Source: Anaerolineae bacterium
GTDB lineage: Bacteria > Chloroflexota > Anaerolineae > Aggregatilineales > Phototrophicaceae
DNA: 64,000 bases
Direction: 5' to 3'
Assembly: GCA_022822305.1 (NCBI GenBank)
Contig: JAJEBY010000016.1
Span: forward strand, 620,001-684,000
Under the pieces are notes generated by a model that saw only the letters and a program-made list of their open reading frames with translations, searched no databases and had not been told where the DNA came from. The position numbers were made by a program, and so were the translations under genes. Below, in pieces: positions 20,049 through 29,461 of this stretch. Each line of letters opens with the position of its first letter. The stretch's first letter is position 1.

Positions 20049-21305
20049 ATGTCAATCAAACGAATAGCCCTGATCAGCGTACATACGAGTCCACTGGCGT
20101 CGTTGGGCGGGGCCAAGACGGGCGGCATGAATGTATACGTGCGCGAGCTGTCGCGAGAATTGGGCGAGCGCGGCATAAGCGTCGATATCTTCACGCGATC
20201 GGTCGGCGAATCCAATGCTGTGATAGAAAACGCAATCGGCGACAACGTTCGTCTGGTCGCGCTAAGGGCGGGTCCGCCCACGGCGCTGTCTCCCGAGGAC
20301 CATTACCCGCATCTCTCAGAATTCACAGCCAACTTGATGGCCTTTGCCACGTTGCGCAACTTGCATTACGACATCGTTTTCAGTCACTATTGGCTGAGTG
20401 GTTGGGTGGCCGCAAAGCTTAAGGAAGCCTGGGGCATTCGCTTCGTGCACATGTTCCATACCTTGGGCCACATGAAAAAGCGGATACTCGAGCCCGAGTC
20501 CTATCAGCCTGATCGCAGGATATTGACCGAGGCGCGCGTCTTGCAATGGGCGGATAGAGTGATTGCGGCGACGCCGGCGGAACAGGCTCAGCTGCGCTGG
20601 CTCTATCGAGCGAAACGCCGTCAAATCGCCGTGATTCCGCCGGGCGTGAATACCGAGCAATTCAGCGATGACATGACAGTTAGCGAGGCGCGCGCCAGCC
20701 TCGGAATGGATCCTGATCGTCACCTGCTGCTGTTTGTTGGCCGCATCGAGCCCCTGAAAGCCGTCGATACCATACTTGAGGCGCTGCGCGTCTTGCGCGA
20801 TGAGATGCCGGCAATGCTGAAGCGCTTGCAATTCGTAATTGTAGGCGGCGATCCCGCTAGCAAGAGCGACACCGAAATGATGCGTCTGCAGCAATTGAGC
20901 GTGAAACTAGGCATCAATCAGTTCGTCAGTTTTGTCGGCGCCAAGGATCAGGCCTTCCTGCCGCACTATTATCGGGCCGCCACAGCCGTCATCATGCCCT
21001 CCGACTACGAGTCCTTTGGCATGGTTGCGCTGGAAGCCATGGCTTGTGGCACTCCGGTCATCGCATCCCAAGTGGGCGGATTGCAATTTCTGATTCGCGA
21101 TCAGGAAACCGGCTTTCACGTGCCAGCGCGCGCGCCCGTATCTTTGGCGCAGGCCATCATCAGTCTGGTGAACGATCCGACCAGGACTGCGGAGATGGGG
21201 CACACGGCATCAAGGATCGCTGGAGACTACGCTTGGTCGGAAATCGCCAATCGATTGTTGGCAGTGTTTGAGTTGGTCGTTGGGCAGCGGCTGAAAAAGA
21301 CCTAG
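20049..21305 (+). CDS. GT4 family glycosyltransferase (MshA/sucrose-synthase-like)
   Basis: GGAKTGGMNVYVRELSRELG; LFVGRIEPLKAVDTILEAL; PSDYESFGMVALEAMACGTPVIASQVGGL. Confidence 0.88.
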   Translation: MSIKRIALISVHTSPLASLGGAKTGGMNVYVRELSRELGERGISVDIFTRSVGESNAVIENAIGDNVRLVALRAGPPTALSPEDHYPHLSEFTANLMAFATLRNLHYDIVFSHYWLSGWVAAKLKEAWGIRFVHMFHTLGHMKKRILEPESYQPDRRILTEARVLQWADRVIAATPAEQAQLRWLYRAKRRQIAVIPPGVNTEQFSDDMTVSEARASLGMDPDRHLLLFVGRIEPLKAVDTILEALRVLRDEMPAMLKRLQFVIVGGDPASKSDTEMMRLQQLSVKLGINQFVSFVGAKDQAFLPHYYRAATAVIMPSDYESFGMVALEAMACGTPVIASQVGGLQFLIRDQETGFHVPARAPVSLAQAIISLVNDPTRTAEMGHTASRIAGDYAWSEIANRLLAVFELVVGQRLKKT

Positions 21306-21610
21306 CCGCCGTAGGAATTGGGGATATCGTTAACGTTGGCTTCGACATATGGATTGGCCAACATGTATTCAAGGGCGTCGTCTTCGGAAAGCTGTGTTTG
21401 GCCTTTGTGGTAAAGCGTATTATTGAACCCGTCGTAACGATAGCGACGGTTTATCCAGCCATGCAGATTGTGCTGGAACAGCACATGAAACTGTATCGAT
21501 TCTTCTTCTTCGTAAACCGTTTCGCTGACGATCCAGACCGGCGCATACTGCTCCAGATGCGGCAGGGCTTTATGGTCGCGTTTCTGCTTTAGATCATCCA
21601 CGGTGGTCAT
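21302..21610 (-). CDS. Hypothetical protein
   Basis: MTTVDDLKQKRDHKALPHLEQYAPVWIVSETVYEEEESIQFHVLFQ; trimmed from ORF 21302..21748. Confidence 0.5.
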   Translation of the reverse strand: MTTVDDLKQKRDHKALPHLEQYAPVWIVSETVYEEEESIQFHVLFQHNLHGWINRRYRYDGFNNTLYHKGQTQLSEDDALEYMLANPYVEANVNDIPNSYGG

Positions 21611-21797
21611 CTGAATCTCCGAATAGTGAGTGATGTAGCCTGTCGCCAATTCTAGCGTTGTAGCGCTGTGATGGCAACCATCGATCGTTCGTTGCCGCGG
21701 TTGAATCTCTGTCTTTCGCAAAGTAGAGACCTCTTCCAAATGTCGCAAGATCCATTACACTTGACGGCATTAGTGAATCCCTGACTGGAGAAACGTG

Positions 21798-23060
21798 ATG
21801 GCGGCATCTGCTGTGAATAAGGTGGTATTGGCATACAGCGGCGGACTGGATACCTCGGTGATCGTACCGTGGCTGAAAAACAACTACGGCTGCGAAGTGG
21901 TTTGCTTTTGCGCCGACCTGGGACAAGAAGAAGAATTGGACGGGCTCGAAGCCAAAGCAATTGCTTCTGGCGCCTCGAAGCTCTACGTCCGTGATTTGCG
22001 CGAAGAATTCCTGACCGACTTCGTCTTCCCGACTCTGCGCGCCGGCGCGGTATACGAGCGAGAATACTTGCTGGGAACCTCATTCGCTCGTCCGCTGATC
22101 GCCAAGCATATGGTCGAAATCGCGGAAATCGAGAATGCCGACGCCGTAGCGCACGGTTGCACCGGCAAAGGCAACGACCAGGTTCGCTTTGAAGTGTCGA
22201 CGATGGCCTTGAATCCTAAGCTCAAGACCATCGCGCCCTGGCGCGAATGGGATATCCGCAGCCGGGAAGACGCGCTGGCCTACGCCGAAGAATTTAACGT
22301 GCCGGTCTCGCATACCGAAAAAGACATCTACAGCCGCGACCGCAACATTTTCCATCTCTCGCACGAAGGCGGATTGCTGGAAAATCCTTGGAACGAGCCG
22401 GAAGGCAGCATGTATCAATTGACCAAGGCGCCCGAAGACGCCCCCGACCGGGCCGAGTATATCGAGATCGAATTCGAGGAAGGCAATCCCAAGCGCTTGA
22501 ATGGCGAGGAGCTGAACGCGGTACAACTATTCACGCGCTTGAACGCGATCGGCGGAGAGCATGCCATCGGTCGAACCGACATCGCCGAGAACCGGCTGGT
22601 TGGCATGAAGAGCCGCGGCGTATATGAAGCGCCCGCCGGCACCATAATCCATCGCGCCCACCAACTGCTGGAAAGCATCTGCCTCGATAAACAGACTATG
22701 CAGTACAAAGATACTCTCGCGCCCAAGTATGCGGAACTCGTCTACAACGGCATGTGGTACAGCAAATTGCGCGAGGCGCTTGACGCGTTTGTTGAGGTGA
22801 CCCAACGCACCGTGACCGGAACCGTGCGCCTCAAACTTTACAAAGGCAACATCATGGTGGCCGGGCGCAAGAGCCCATATAGCTTGTATCGCGAAGACTA
22901 CGCCTCTTTCGGTGAAGAGGATGTCTACAATCAGCAGGACGCGCACGGCTTTATTCAGCTGTTTGGACTGCCCGTGAAAGTGGAAGCCATGCTTCAGCTT
23001 GAAGGCGGAGGCACCACAAGCTATCGTCATCCCGATTACAGCAAATTCAAGCGTGATTAG
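21798..23060 (+). CDS. argG: Argininosuccinate synthase
   Basis: [35 protein letters not shown]. Confidence 0.96.
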   Translation: MAASAVNKVVLAYSGGLDTSVIVPWLKNNYGCEVVCFCADLGQEEELDGLEAKAIASGASKLYVRDLREEFLTDFVFPTLRAGAVYEREYLLGTSFARPLIAKHMVEIAEIENADAVAHGCTGKGNDQVRFEVSTMALNPKLKTIAPWREWDIRSREDALAYAEEFNVPVSHTEKDIYSRDRNIFHLSHEGGLLENPWNEPEGSMYQLTKAPEDAPDRAEYIEIEFEEGNPKRLNGEELNAVQLFTRLNAIGGEHAIGRTDIAENRLVGMKSRGVYEAPAGTIIHRAHQLLESICLDKQTMQYKDTLAPKYAELVYNGMWYSKLREALDAFVEVTQRTVTGTVRLKLYKGNIMVAGRKSPYSLYREDYASFGEEDVYNQQDAHGFIQLFGLPVKVEAMLQLEGGGTTSYRHPDYSKFKRD

Positions 23061-23087
23061 ACAGTCAATCTCAAAAGGCAAACCGGT

Positions 23088-24458
23088 ATGAGCCTGTGGG
23101 GCGGGCGATTCAGCGAACCCAGCGACGACGATTTGCGCCAGTTGAATGACAGCATCGGCTTCGATATCCGTTTCTATCGCGAGGATATTGAAGGCAGCAT
23201 TGTCTATGCGCTGGCATTGGCGGACGCGGACGTGATCACCGAGCAAGAAGCTCGTGCGATTGTCGAAGGCTTGCGCGGCGTGCTGGAAGAATTTGAATCC
23301 GGCGAATTCGAAGTCCAAAAGAGCGACGAAGACATCCACACCGCTGTCGAACGGCGCTTGACCGAGCTGATTGGCGAGGTCGGGGGCAAGGTGCATACCG
23401 GCCGCAGCCGCAACGATCAAGTCGCCACTGATTTCCGTCTCTGGTGCATGCGGGCTGCCGATGATTTGGCAGCGACCTTGCGCGAGCTGCAGCGCGCGCT
23501 TGTCGATTGCGCGGACGAGCACGTGGATACCGTGATGCCGGGTTACACGCACCTGCAGCCGGCTCAGCCCATTACCGCTGCTCATTGGCTGATGAGTTTC
23601 TTTTGGATGCTGGAACGTGATGTCGATCGCTTGTATTCGGCGCGGCAACGCATGGCAGTCTGTCCTTTAGGCGCCGGCGCGCTGGCCGGGAATCCTTTCG
23701 CCATCGATCGCGACCAAATTGCCGCCGACCTCGGCTTTGCCGCGCCCAGCGAAAACAGCCTCGATGCAGTCAGCGACCGCGATTTCGTAACCGACTTGTT
23801 GTACGCTATCGCTTTGTGCGCGACGCACATGAGCCGGTTGGCCGAAGACGTATTGCTCTACTCGAATCCAGCCTTTGGATTCATCACGCTCGCGGATCGA
23901 TACAGCACCGGATCAAGCTTGATGCCCCAGAAGCGCAACGCGGATCCGATGGAATTGATGCGCGGCAAAGCCGGCCGCCTGATTGGAAATCTGACCGCTT
24001 TGCTGACCACGTTGAAGGGCCTGCCCAGCGGCTACAACAAAGACTTGCAGGAGGACAAGGAGGCTGTCTTCGATTCGTTCGATACGATGCGCAGCATCCT
24101 TCCCGTCTTGATAGCAATCGTACGAAGCCTGGAAATCAATCCCGATGCGATGCGCGCCGCCTTGGACGAAGACCTGCTGGCGACCGACCTGGCAGATTAT
24201 CTCGTGCGCAAGGGTATGCCTTTCCGGCAGGCGCATCACACGGTTGGTGAAGTTGTGCGACTCGCCGGCGACACGGGATCGACGCTCTCGAAACTGCCGT
24301 TGGCATCCTTGCAAGAGATCTGCGAGCTGTTCGCGCAAGACGTTTACGATGTCTTTGATTTCGATCAGTCAGTGGCGAAGCGAAGTGTCTTCGGAGGCGC
24401 GGGACCGTCAGCGGTTCGCGAGCAGATTGCGCTGGCGAAAGAAAGCGTCAGCGGCTAA
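23088..24458 (+). CDS. argH: Argininosuccinate lyase
   Basis: LWGGRFSEPSDDDLRQLNDSI; STGSSLMPQKRNADPMELMRGK. Confidence 0.97.
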   Translation: MSLWGGRFSEPSDDDLRQLNDSIGFDIRFYREDIEGSIVYALALADADVITEQEARAIVEGLRGVLEEFESGEFEVQKSDEDIHTAVERRLTELIGEVGGKVHTGRSRNDQVATDFRLWCMRAADDLAATLRELQRALVDCADEHVDTVMPGYTHLQPAQPITAAHWLMSFFWMLERDVDRLYSARQRMAVCPLGAGALAGNPFAIDRDQIAADLGFAAPSENSLDAVSDRDFVTDLLYAIALCATHMSRLAEDVLLYSNPAFGFITLADRYSTGSSLMPQKRNADPMELMRGKAGRLIGNLTALLTTLKGLPSGYNKDLQEDKEAVFDSFDTMRSILPVLIAIVRSLEINPDAMRAALDEDLLATDLADYLVRKGMPFRQAHHTVGEVVRLAGDTGSTLSKLPLASLQEICELFAQDVYDVFDFDQSVAKRSVFGGAGPSAVREQIALAKESVSG

Positions 24459-24535
24459 TTGTGCAGATTAGACTATGCGCAACCGTAAGCTCGTATGAAA
24501 ATGCGCCGCGCGCGTATCAAAAGCAGAGCTATTCC

Positions 24536-24564
24536 TTGACAGGGGCAGAGAAACTGGTTATTGT
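24536..24564 (+). promoter_or_regulatory. Predicted promoter of the ilv-leu operon (TTGACA, 17 bp, TATTGT)
   Basis: Consensus -35 TTGACA 24536-24541, -10 TATTGT 24559-24564, upstream of the leader peptide. Confidence 0.55.
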
Positions 24565-24597
24565 ACACGATGTGACCGGCGTCAGACGGGTATTTTG

Positions 24598-24675
24598 ATG
24601 TTCATGAAACGCGCGACACTCGTGCTCAGCATCGTTATCCTTATTGTGGTCCTTGTGATTATCACTGGACCTTAA
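24598..24675 (+). CDS. Putative branched-chain amino acid leader peptide, 25 aa: MFMKRATLVLSIVILIVVLVIITGP
   Basis: 14 of 25 residues are Ile/Val/Leu (14 of 15 in LVLSIVILIVVLVII); upstream of ilvE with terminator/antiterminator hairpins following. Confidence 0.7.
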   Translation: MFMKRATLVLSIVILIVVLVIITGP

Positions 24676-24741
24676 CTGGCTTGGGCAGGAATAGCGAAAG
24701 CAAGAAGCAAACGACAGCCTCCCAAGCCAGGGGGGCTTTTT
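24676..24741 (+). promoter_or_regulatory. Putative transcription attenuator: antiterminator CTGGCTTGGG(24676-24685):CCCAAGCCAG(24721-24730) versus terminator AGCCTCCC(24716-24723)/GGGGGGCT(24730-24737)-TTTT
   Basis: Direct base-pair inspection; the two hairpins share 24721-24730 and are mutually exclusive; U-run follows the terminator. Confidence 0.7.
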
Positions 24742-24964
24742 GATTGCAATGAAGATCCGGATCTGATGGCGAAGCGGCTAGGCGAGAAGTGAAACTGATG
24801 CGGCGATATTGTCGGAGAAACCGAGCAACCAGGCAACGAGCGCATTTTGCGACTTGCTGCTACGGTTTTGGGCCGACCGTCGCTCTGGACACGTTTGTCT
24901 CCGATTGACAGAATTACAAAGGGACAAGCGTGTTTTTTGTTTTCAAGTGGTAAAGGAATAGCGA

Positions 24965-25888
24965 ATGACTGCTGAATGGATATGGCGCAACGGCGAATTC
25001 GTGGGCTGGGACGACGCAACGGTTCATGTCAGCGCGCACGCATTGCATTACGGCTCCAGCGTCTTTGAAGGCATCCGGGCTTACGATACCCCCAAGGGAC
25101 CGGCCGTGTTTCGTCTGCGCGAGCATACTGAGAGACTAATGCATGGCGCGCGTGTCATGCGGATTGACCACGACTATGATCCGGACATCTTGGACCGGGC
25201 GATTATTGAAACCGTTCGCAGAAATGGACACGAGTCCTGCTACATCCGGCCGATCATTTTCCGCGGCAGCGGCGCGTTAGGTCTGGAAGGGCGCGGCCGG
25301 ACCACCACCGAAACCGTGATATTCACTATGGAATGGGGCCGCTATCTGGGCGCCGAAGCGATCGAGCAAGGCGTCGATGTGCAGATCAGCTCATACCGGC
25401 GCATGGCGCCCGATACGCATTTGGCGTTGGTCAAGGCCGGCGGCAACTATGTCAACAGTCAGTTCGTCAGCATGGAAGCGCACGATAACGGATTCCAGGA
25501 AGGCATCGCGCTCGATGTCAACGGCTATGTCAGCGAGGGCGCTGGCGAGAATATTTTTGTCATCATGGGCGATGTCGTTTATACGCCGGGCGCCTGGTCG
25601 TCCATCTTGATGGGCATCACGCGGGATTCCGCCTTGACGATTCTGAAGTCGCTTGACGTGGAAGTCCGCTTTCAGCCTGTAGCGCGCGAAATGCTCTACA
25701 TGGCGGATGAAATATTTTTCACTGGCACCGCGGCTGAAGTCACCCCCGTGAAATCTGTCGATCGGATATCGATCGGCTGTGGCGGCAGGGGACCAATCAC
25801 CAAGGCGGTGCAGGACGAATTCTTCGCGATTACGGCGGGCGAGAAAGCTGACACGTACAACTGGTTGACGCACGTGAACGGATCCTGA
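24965..25888 (+). CDS. ilvE: Branched-chain amino acid aminotransferase
   Basis: LHYGSSVFEGIRAYDTPKGPAVFRLREHTERL; EGAGENIFVI; EIFFTGTAAEVTPV. Confidence 0.95.
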   Translation: MTAEWIWRNGEFVGWDDATVHVSAHALHYGSSVFEGIRAYDTPKGPAVFRLREHTERLMHGARVMRIDHDYDPDILDRAIIETVRRNGHESCYIRPIIFRGSGALGLEGRGRTTTETVIFTMEWGRYLGAEAIEQGVDVQISSYRRMAPDTHLALVKAGGNYVNSQFVSMEAHDNGFQEGIALDVNGYVSEGAGENIFVIMGDVVYTPGAWSSILMGITRDSALTILKSLDVEVRFQPVAREMLYMADEIFFTGTAAEVTPVKSVDRISIGCGGRGPITKAVQDEFFAITAGEKADTYNWLTHVNGS

Positions 25889-25928
25889 AGCGTATGGCGA
25901 ACTTAGCGATGAGTGTGTAGGGGAGGCG

Positions 25929-27635
25929 ATGATGCAACTTTCAGGCGCGGAAATCATTATGGAGTGTCTGTTGCGAGAAAGCGTCGACGTCATGTTCGGG
26001 TACCCTGGCGGCGCCATTCTGCCGACCTACGATGCCATGACCTTGTACAACGACCGGATTCATCACGTGCTGGTTCGTCACGAACAAGGCGCGTCCCACA
26101 TGGCTGACGGTTATGCGCGCGCGACCGGCGACGTAGGCGTTTGCATCGCCACCAGCGGTCCCGGCGCGACCAATCTCGTCACCGGCTTGGCGACGGCGAT
26201 GATGGATTCATCGCCGATTGTCGCCATTACCGGGCAAGTGCCGATACCGGCCATCGGATCGGATGCCTTTCAAGAGACCGATGTCACCGGCGTGACGCTT
26301 CCCGTCACCAAACACAATTACCTGGTTACCGATGTGAACGAACTCGCCTACATCATGAAAGAGGCCTTCCACATCGCGCGTACCGGTCGACCCGGTCCCG
26401 TTCTCGTCGATGTTCCCAAAGATGTACAGATCGCCAAGACCGAGTTCATCTATCCCGAGGGCGATATCGTGCTCCCGGGTTATAGTCCCCCGTCGACCGC
26501 CTCCCAGCATCAGATAGACGGCGCCCTGCAGCTCATCAGCGAAGCTGAGCGGCCGGTCATCCTCGCCGGGCACGGCATCATGATGTCGGGCGCCACACAA
26601 GAGTTGCAGGAACTGGCGGAGCGCGCCCAGATCCCCGTGGCCTTGACACTGCTGGGCAAGGGCAGTATGCCGGAGAATCATCCGATGGTTATCGGAATGA
26701 TGGGCATGCATGGCGAAGCGTCTTCAAACCTGGCCATTCAGGAGGCCGATCTGCTGATTGCGCTGGGCATGCGCTTTGACGACCGTGTGACCGGCAATTT
26801 GAAGACCTACGCCCAAAATGCGCGCAAGATTCATATTGATATCGATCCTTCGGAAATCCACAAGAATGTCAGAGCTGACGTCGGTATTGCCGGAGATCTG
26901 AAGATTGTTCTAAATCAGCTCTTGCCCAAGCTGGCGCGGAAATCGCATCCGCAATGGATGAATAGAATCCGTGACTGGCTGGAAGATTCCAGCGAACGCG
27001 ACATTCTGAATTATGAGACGCCGGGCAGATTGTTGACGGCGCAAGTCATCAACGACTTGTGGAGTTTGACCGGCGGCGATGCCATCACGGTGACCGATGT
27101 CGGCCAGCATCAAATGCTCGAGGCTCAGTACTACCCGCATCAGCGGCCATCGACGCTGATCACAAGCGGTGGGCTCGGCACCATGGGCTTCGGCTTCCCC
27201 GCCGCCATCGGCGCCAAGTTCGGGAAACCGGATGAAGAGGTTTGGGCGATCGTCGGCGACGGCGGTTTCCAGATGACCATGTGCGAAATGGCTACTGCCG
27301 TGCAGGAAAACAGCAATGTGAACATCGCCATCATCAACAATAATTTCCTGGGCATGGTAAGGCAGTGGCAGGAGCTCTTCTACGAAAAGCGTTATCAAGC
27401 CACGCCCATGTTCAATCCAGACTTTTGCAGATTGGCCGATGCCTTTAGCATCCCGAATCGTTGTGTGAGGCAGCGCGAAGAGATTGAAGAAGCGGTCAAC
27501 TTCGCTCGCGGCATTGATGGGCCGACTTTGATCGAATTCGTGGTCGAAAAAGAAGAGATGGTCTATCCCATGGTGCCGGCCGGAGCGGACCTGCACGATA
27601 TGAAACGGCGTCCAAAGCCGGGGGAGGCAGAATGA
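25929..27635 (+). CDS. ilvB: Acetolactate synthase large subunit
   Basis: FGYPGGAILPTYDAM, HEQGASHMADGYARATG, ThDP motif GDGGFQMTMCEMATAVQENSNVNIAIINNN. Confidence 0.95.
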   Translation: MMQLSGAEIIMECLLRESVDVMFGYPGGAILPTYDAMTLYNDRIHHVLVRHEQGASHMADGYARATGDVGVCIATSGPGATNLVTGLATAMMDSSPIVAITGQVPIPAIGSDAFQETDVTGVTLPVTKHNYLVTDVNELAYIMKEAFHIARTGRPGPVLVDVPKDVQIAKTEFIYPEGDIVLPGYSPPSTASQHQIDGALQLISEAERPVILAGHGIMMSGATQELQELAERAQIPVALTLLGKGSMPENHPMVIGMMGMHGEASSNLAIQEADLLIALGMRFDDRVTGNLKTYAQNARKIHIDIDPSEIHKNVRADVGIAGDLKIVLNQLLPKLARKSHPQWMNRIRDWLEDSSERDILNYETPGRLLTAQVINDLWSLTGGDAITVTDVGQHQMLEAQYYPHQRPSTLITSGGLGTMGFGFPAAIGAKFGKPDEEVWAIVGDGGFQMTMCEMATAVQENSNVNIAIINNNFLGMVRQWQELFYEKRYQATPMFNPDFCRLADAFSIPNRCVRQREEIEEAVNFARGIDGPTLIEFVVEKEEMVYPMVPAGADLHDMKRRPKPGEAE

Positions 27636-28216
27636 CTGCGCAGCCCGACAATAACAAAGTTACCATAGTCGCGCTGGTGGAGAACGAACCGGGCGTACTG
27701 AATCGCATTGCGAGTTTGTTCCGGCGGCGCGCCTTCAATATCGACAGTCTGACTGTCGGACGCACGCACAAGCCGCATATCTCGCGCATGACCATTCGCG
27801 TCGACGCCGGTCAGGAATACGCCAAGCGCATCGCCACCAATTTGCAGAAGCTGGTAAACGTGATTGATGTTCGTGTCCTGGACAACGAACCGCACGTGGA
27901 ACGCGACCTCGCGCTGATTAAAGTGCGCAACGACGACGCCAATTCGCGCAATACGATCACCGAAATCTGCGATCGATATCCGGCGCGAATCGTCGATATC
28001 GGCCCCAAGGTGGCGATCATTGAAATGGTGGGGACGGAAGCCATCGTCGAACAATTCATTGAAGAGGTGCGCCCCACCGGAATCGTGGAAATGATCCGCA
28101 CCGGCATGGTCTCAATGGGGCGCGGAACACGCATCCATGATACCGACTTCACGCGTCACGACCTGGCGCAAGCCATTGCCCAAGCGAGAGCCGGTGGCAA
28201 CGGGCATAAGATCTGA
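27632..28216 (+). CDS. ilvN: Acetolactate synthase small subunit
   Basis: ALVENEPGVLNRIASLFRRRAFNIDSLTVGRT (ACT); 4-bp ATGA overlap with ilvB. Confidence 0.95.
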   Translation: MTAQPDNNKVTIVALVENEPGVLNRIASLFRRRAFNIDSLTVGRTHKPHISRMTIRVDAGQEYAKRIATNLQKLVNVIDVRVLDNEPHVERDLALIKVRNDDANSRNTITEICDRYPARIVDIGPKVAIIEMVGTEAIVEQFIEEVRPTGIVEMIRTGMVSMGRGTRIHDTDFTRHDLAQAIAQARAGGNGHKI

Positions 28217-28293
28217 TCTTCGGATTTGGCAGCCCCGAGGCGGCGACACGCGGGCAAGAATTTGTCTAGCTAAAGTATGGGAGTAACTCATCA

Positions 28294-29304
28294 ATGGCGA
28301 CACTCTATTACGACAATGATGCGAATCTTGGCTTGCTTGAGGGCAAGACCATCGCTGTCATCGGTTACGGCAGCCAGGGACACGCGCATGCGCTCAACGC
28401 GCGGGACAACGGCCAAAACGTGATCATTGGCTTGCACGAAGGCAGCAAAAGCAAGGCCAAGGCGGAAGCCGACGGATTGCAGGTTTTCACGGTGGCCGAA
28501 GCCGCCAAGCGCGCTGATATCGTGATGCTTCTGATTCCGGATACACGCCAGGCTGATGTTTATGAAGAGCATATAGCGCCCAATCTCAAGGACGGCGCCA
28601 TGTTGATGTTCGCTCACGGCTTCAATATTCACTTCAAGGAAATCGTCCCGCCCGCCAGCGTCGATGTTTCCATGGTGGCCCCCAAGGCGCCCGGGCATCG
28701 CGTGCGCGAGGTATTCACGGAAGGGGCAGGCACGCCGGGTTTGGTCGCCGTCGAGCAAGATGCCACCGGCAACGCCACCGCCATGGCGCTCGCTTACGCC
28801 AAAGCCATCGGTTGCACGCGCGCCGGCGTCATTGAAACGACCTTCAAAGAAGAAACTGAGACCGATTTGTTCGGCGAGCAGGTGGTGCTCTGTGGCGGCG
28901 TGACCGCTTTGATACGCGCCAGTTTCGAGACGCTGGTCAAAGCCGGCTATCAGCCCGAGGTCGCGTATTTCGAGTGCCTGCACGAATTGAAGCTGATAGT
29001 CGATCTGCTTTATGAGGGCGGACTAAGCTACATGTGGTACAGCGTCAGCAACACCGCCGAACAAGGCGGCTACGTCATCGGCGACCAATTTGAGACTACT
29101 GTCAAAGAGGAGATGGCCGGCGTCCTGCAGCGCATACAAAATGGCGATTTTGCGCGCGAGTGGATTGATGAGAACAAGCAAGGACGGCCCAACTTCAATG
29201 CCCGCCGCCAGCGCGAGCACGACCTCCTGATTGAGCGTGTCGGCGCTGATCTGCGGCAGATGATGCCTTTCCTGGATGCCAAGAACATCAAGCAACAAGA
29301 TTGA
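28294..29304 (+). CDS. ilvC: Ketol-acid reductoisomerase
   Basis: [36 protein letters not shown]. Confidence 0.97.
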   Translation: MATLYYDNDANLGLLEGKTIAVIGYGSQGHAHALNARDNGQNVIIGLHEGSKSKAKAEADGLQVFTVAEAAKRADIVMLLIPDTRQADVYEEHIAPNLKDGAMLMFAHGFNIHFKEIVPPASVDVSMVAPKAPGHRVREVFTEGAGTPGLVAVEQDATGNATAMALAYAKAIGCTRAGVIETTFKEETETDLFGEQVVLCGGVTALIRASFETLVKAGYQPEVAYFECLHELKLIVDLLYEGGLSYMWYSVSNTAEQGGYVIGDQFETTVKEEMAGVLQRIQNGDFAREWIDENKQGRPNFNARRQREHDLLIERVGADLRQMMPFLDAKNIKQQD

Positions 29305-29356
29305 AAACGAACGCCCTTGTGTGTGCGGAAGACAAAATGCGAAAGGAGGTGTTGAC

Positions 29357-29461
29357 ATGTCGGAAGATGGTCTTGCTGGCCTTAGACGCTCAAGTCTGAA
29401 TTGCCCTGTACAGAATCAACTGACGAAAGGAACACCTCTAGATGGCAAAGCGACGGTATGA
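29357..29461 (+). CDS. Possible 34-aa small ORF/leader overlapping the leuA start
   Basis: MSEDGLAGLRRSSLNCPVQNQLTKGTPLDGKATV preceded by near-perfect SD AAAGGAGGTG; overlaps leuA ATG (29442) by 20 nt in another frame. Confidence 0.4.
   Translation: MSEDGLAGLRRSSLNCPVQNQLTKGTPLDGKATV

Noticed and set aside
22527-23648. 373-aa antisense ORF across argG/argH
   Set aside because: Shadow of strongly supported argG and argH; no recognisable domain and no RBS context.
24598-24675. Alternative reading of the ilv leader ORF as an ordinary single-TM micropeptide
   Set aside because: Not fully excluded, but the immediately following mutually exclusive hairpins, U-run and downstream ilv operon favour an attenuator leader.
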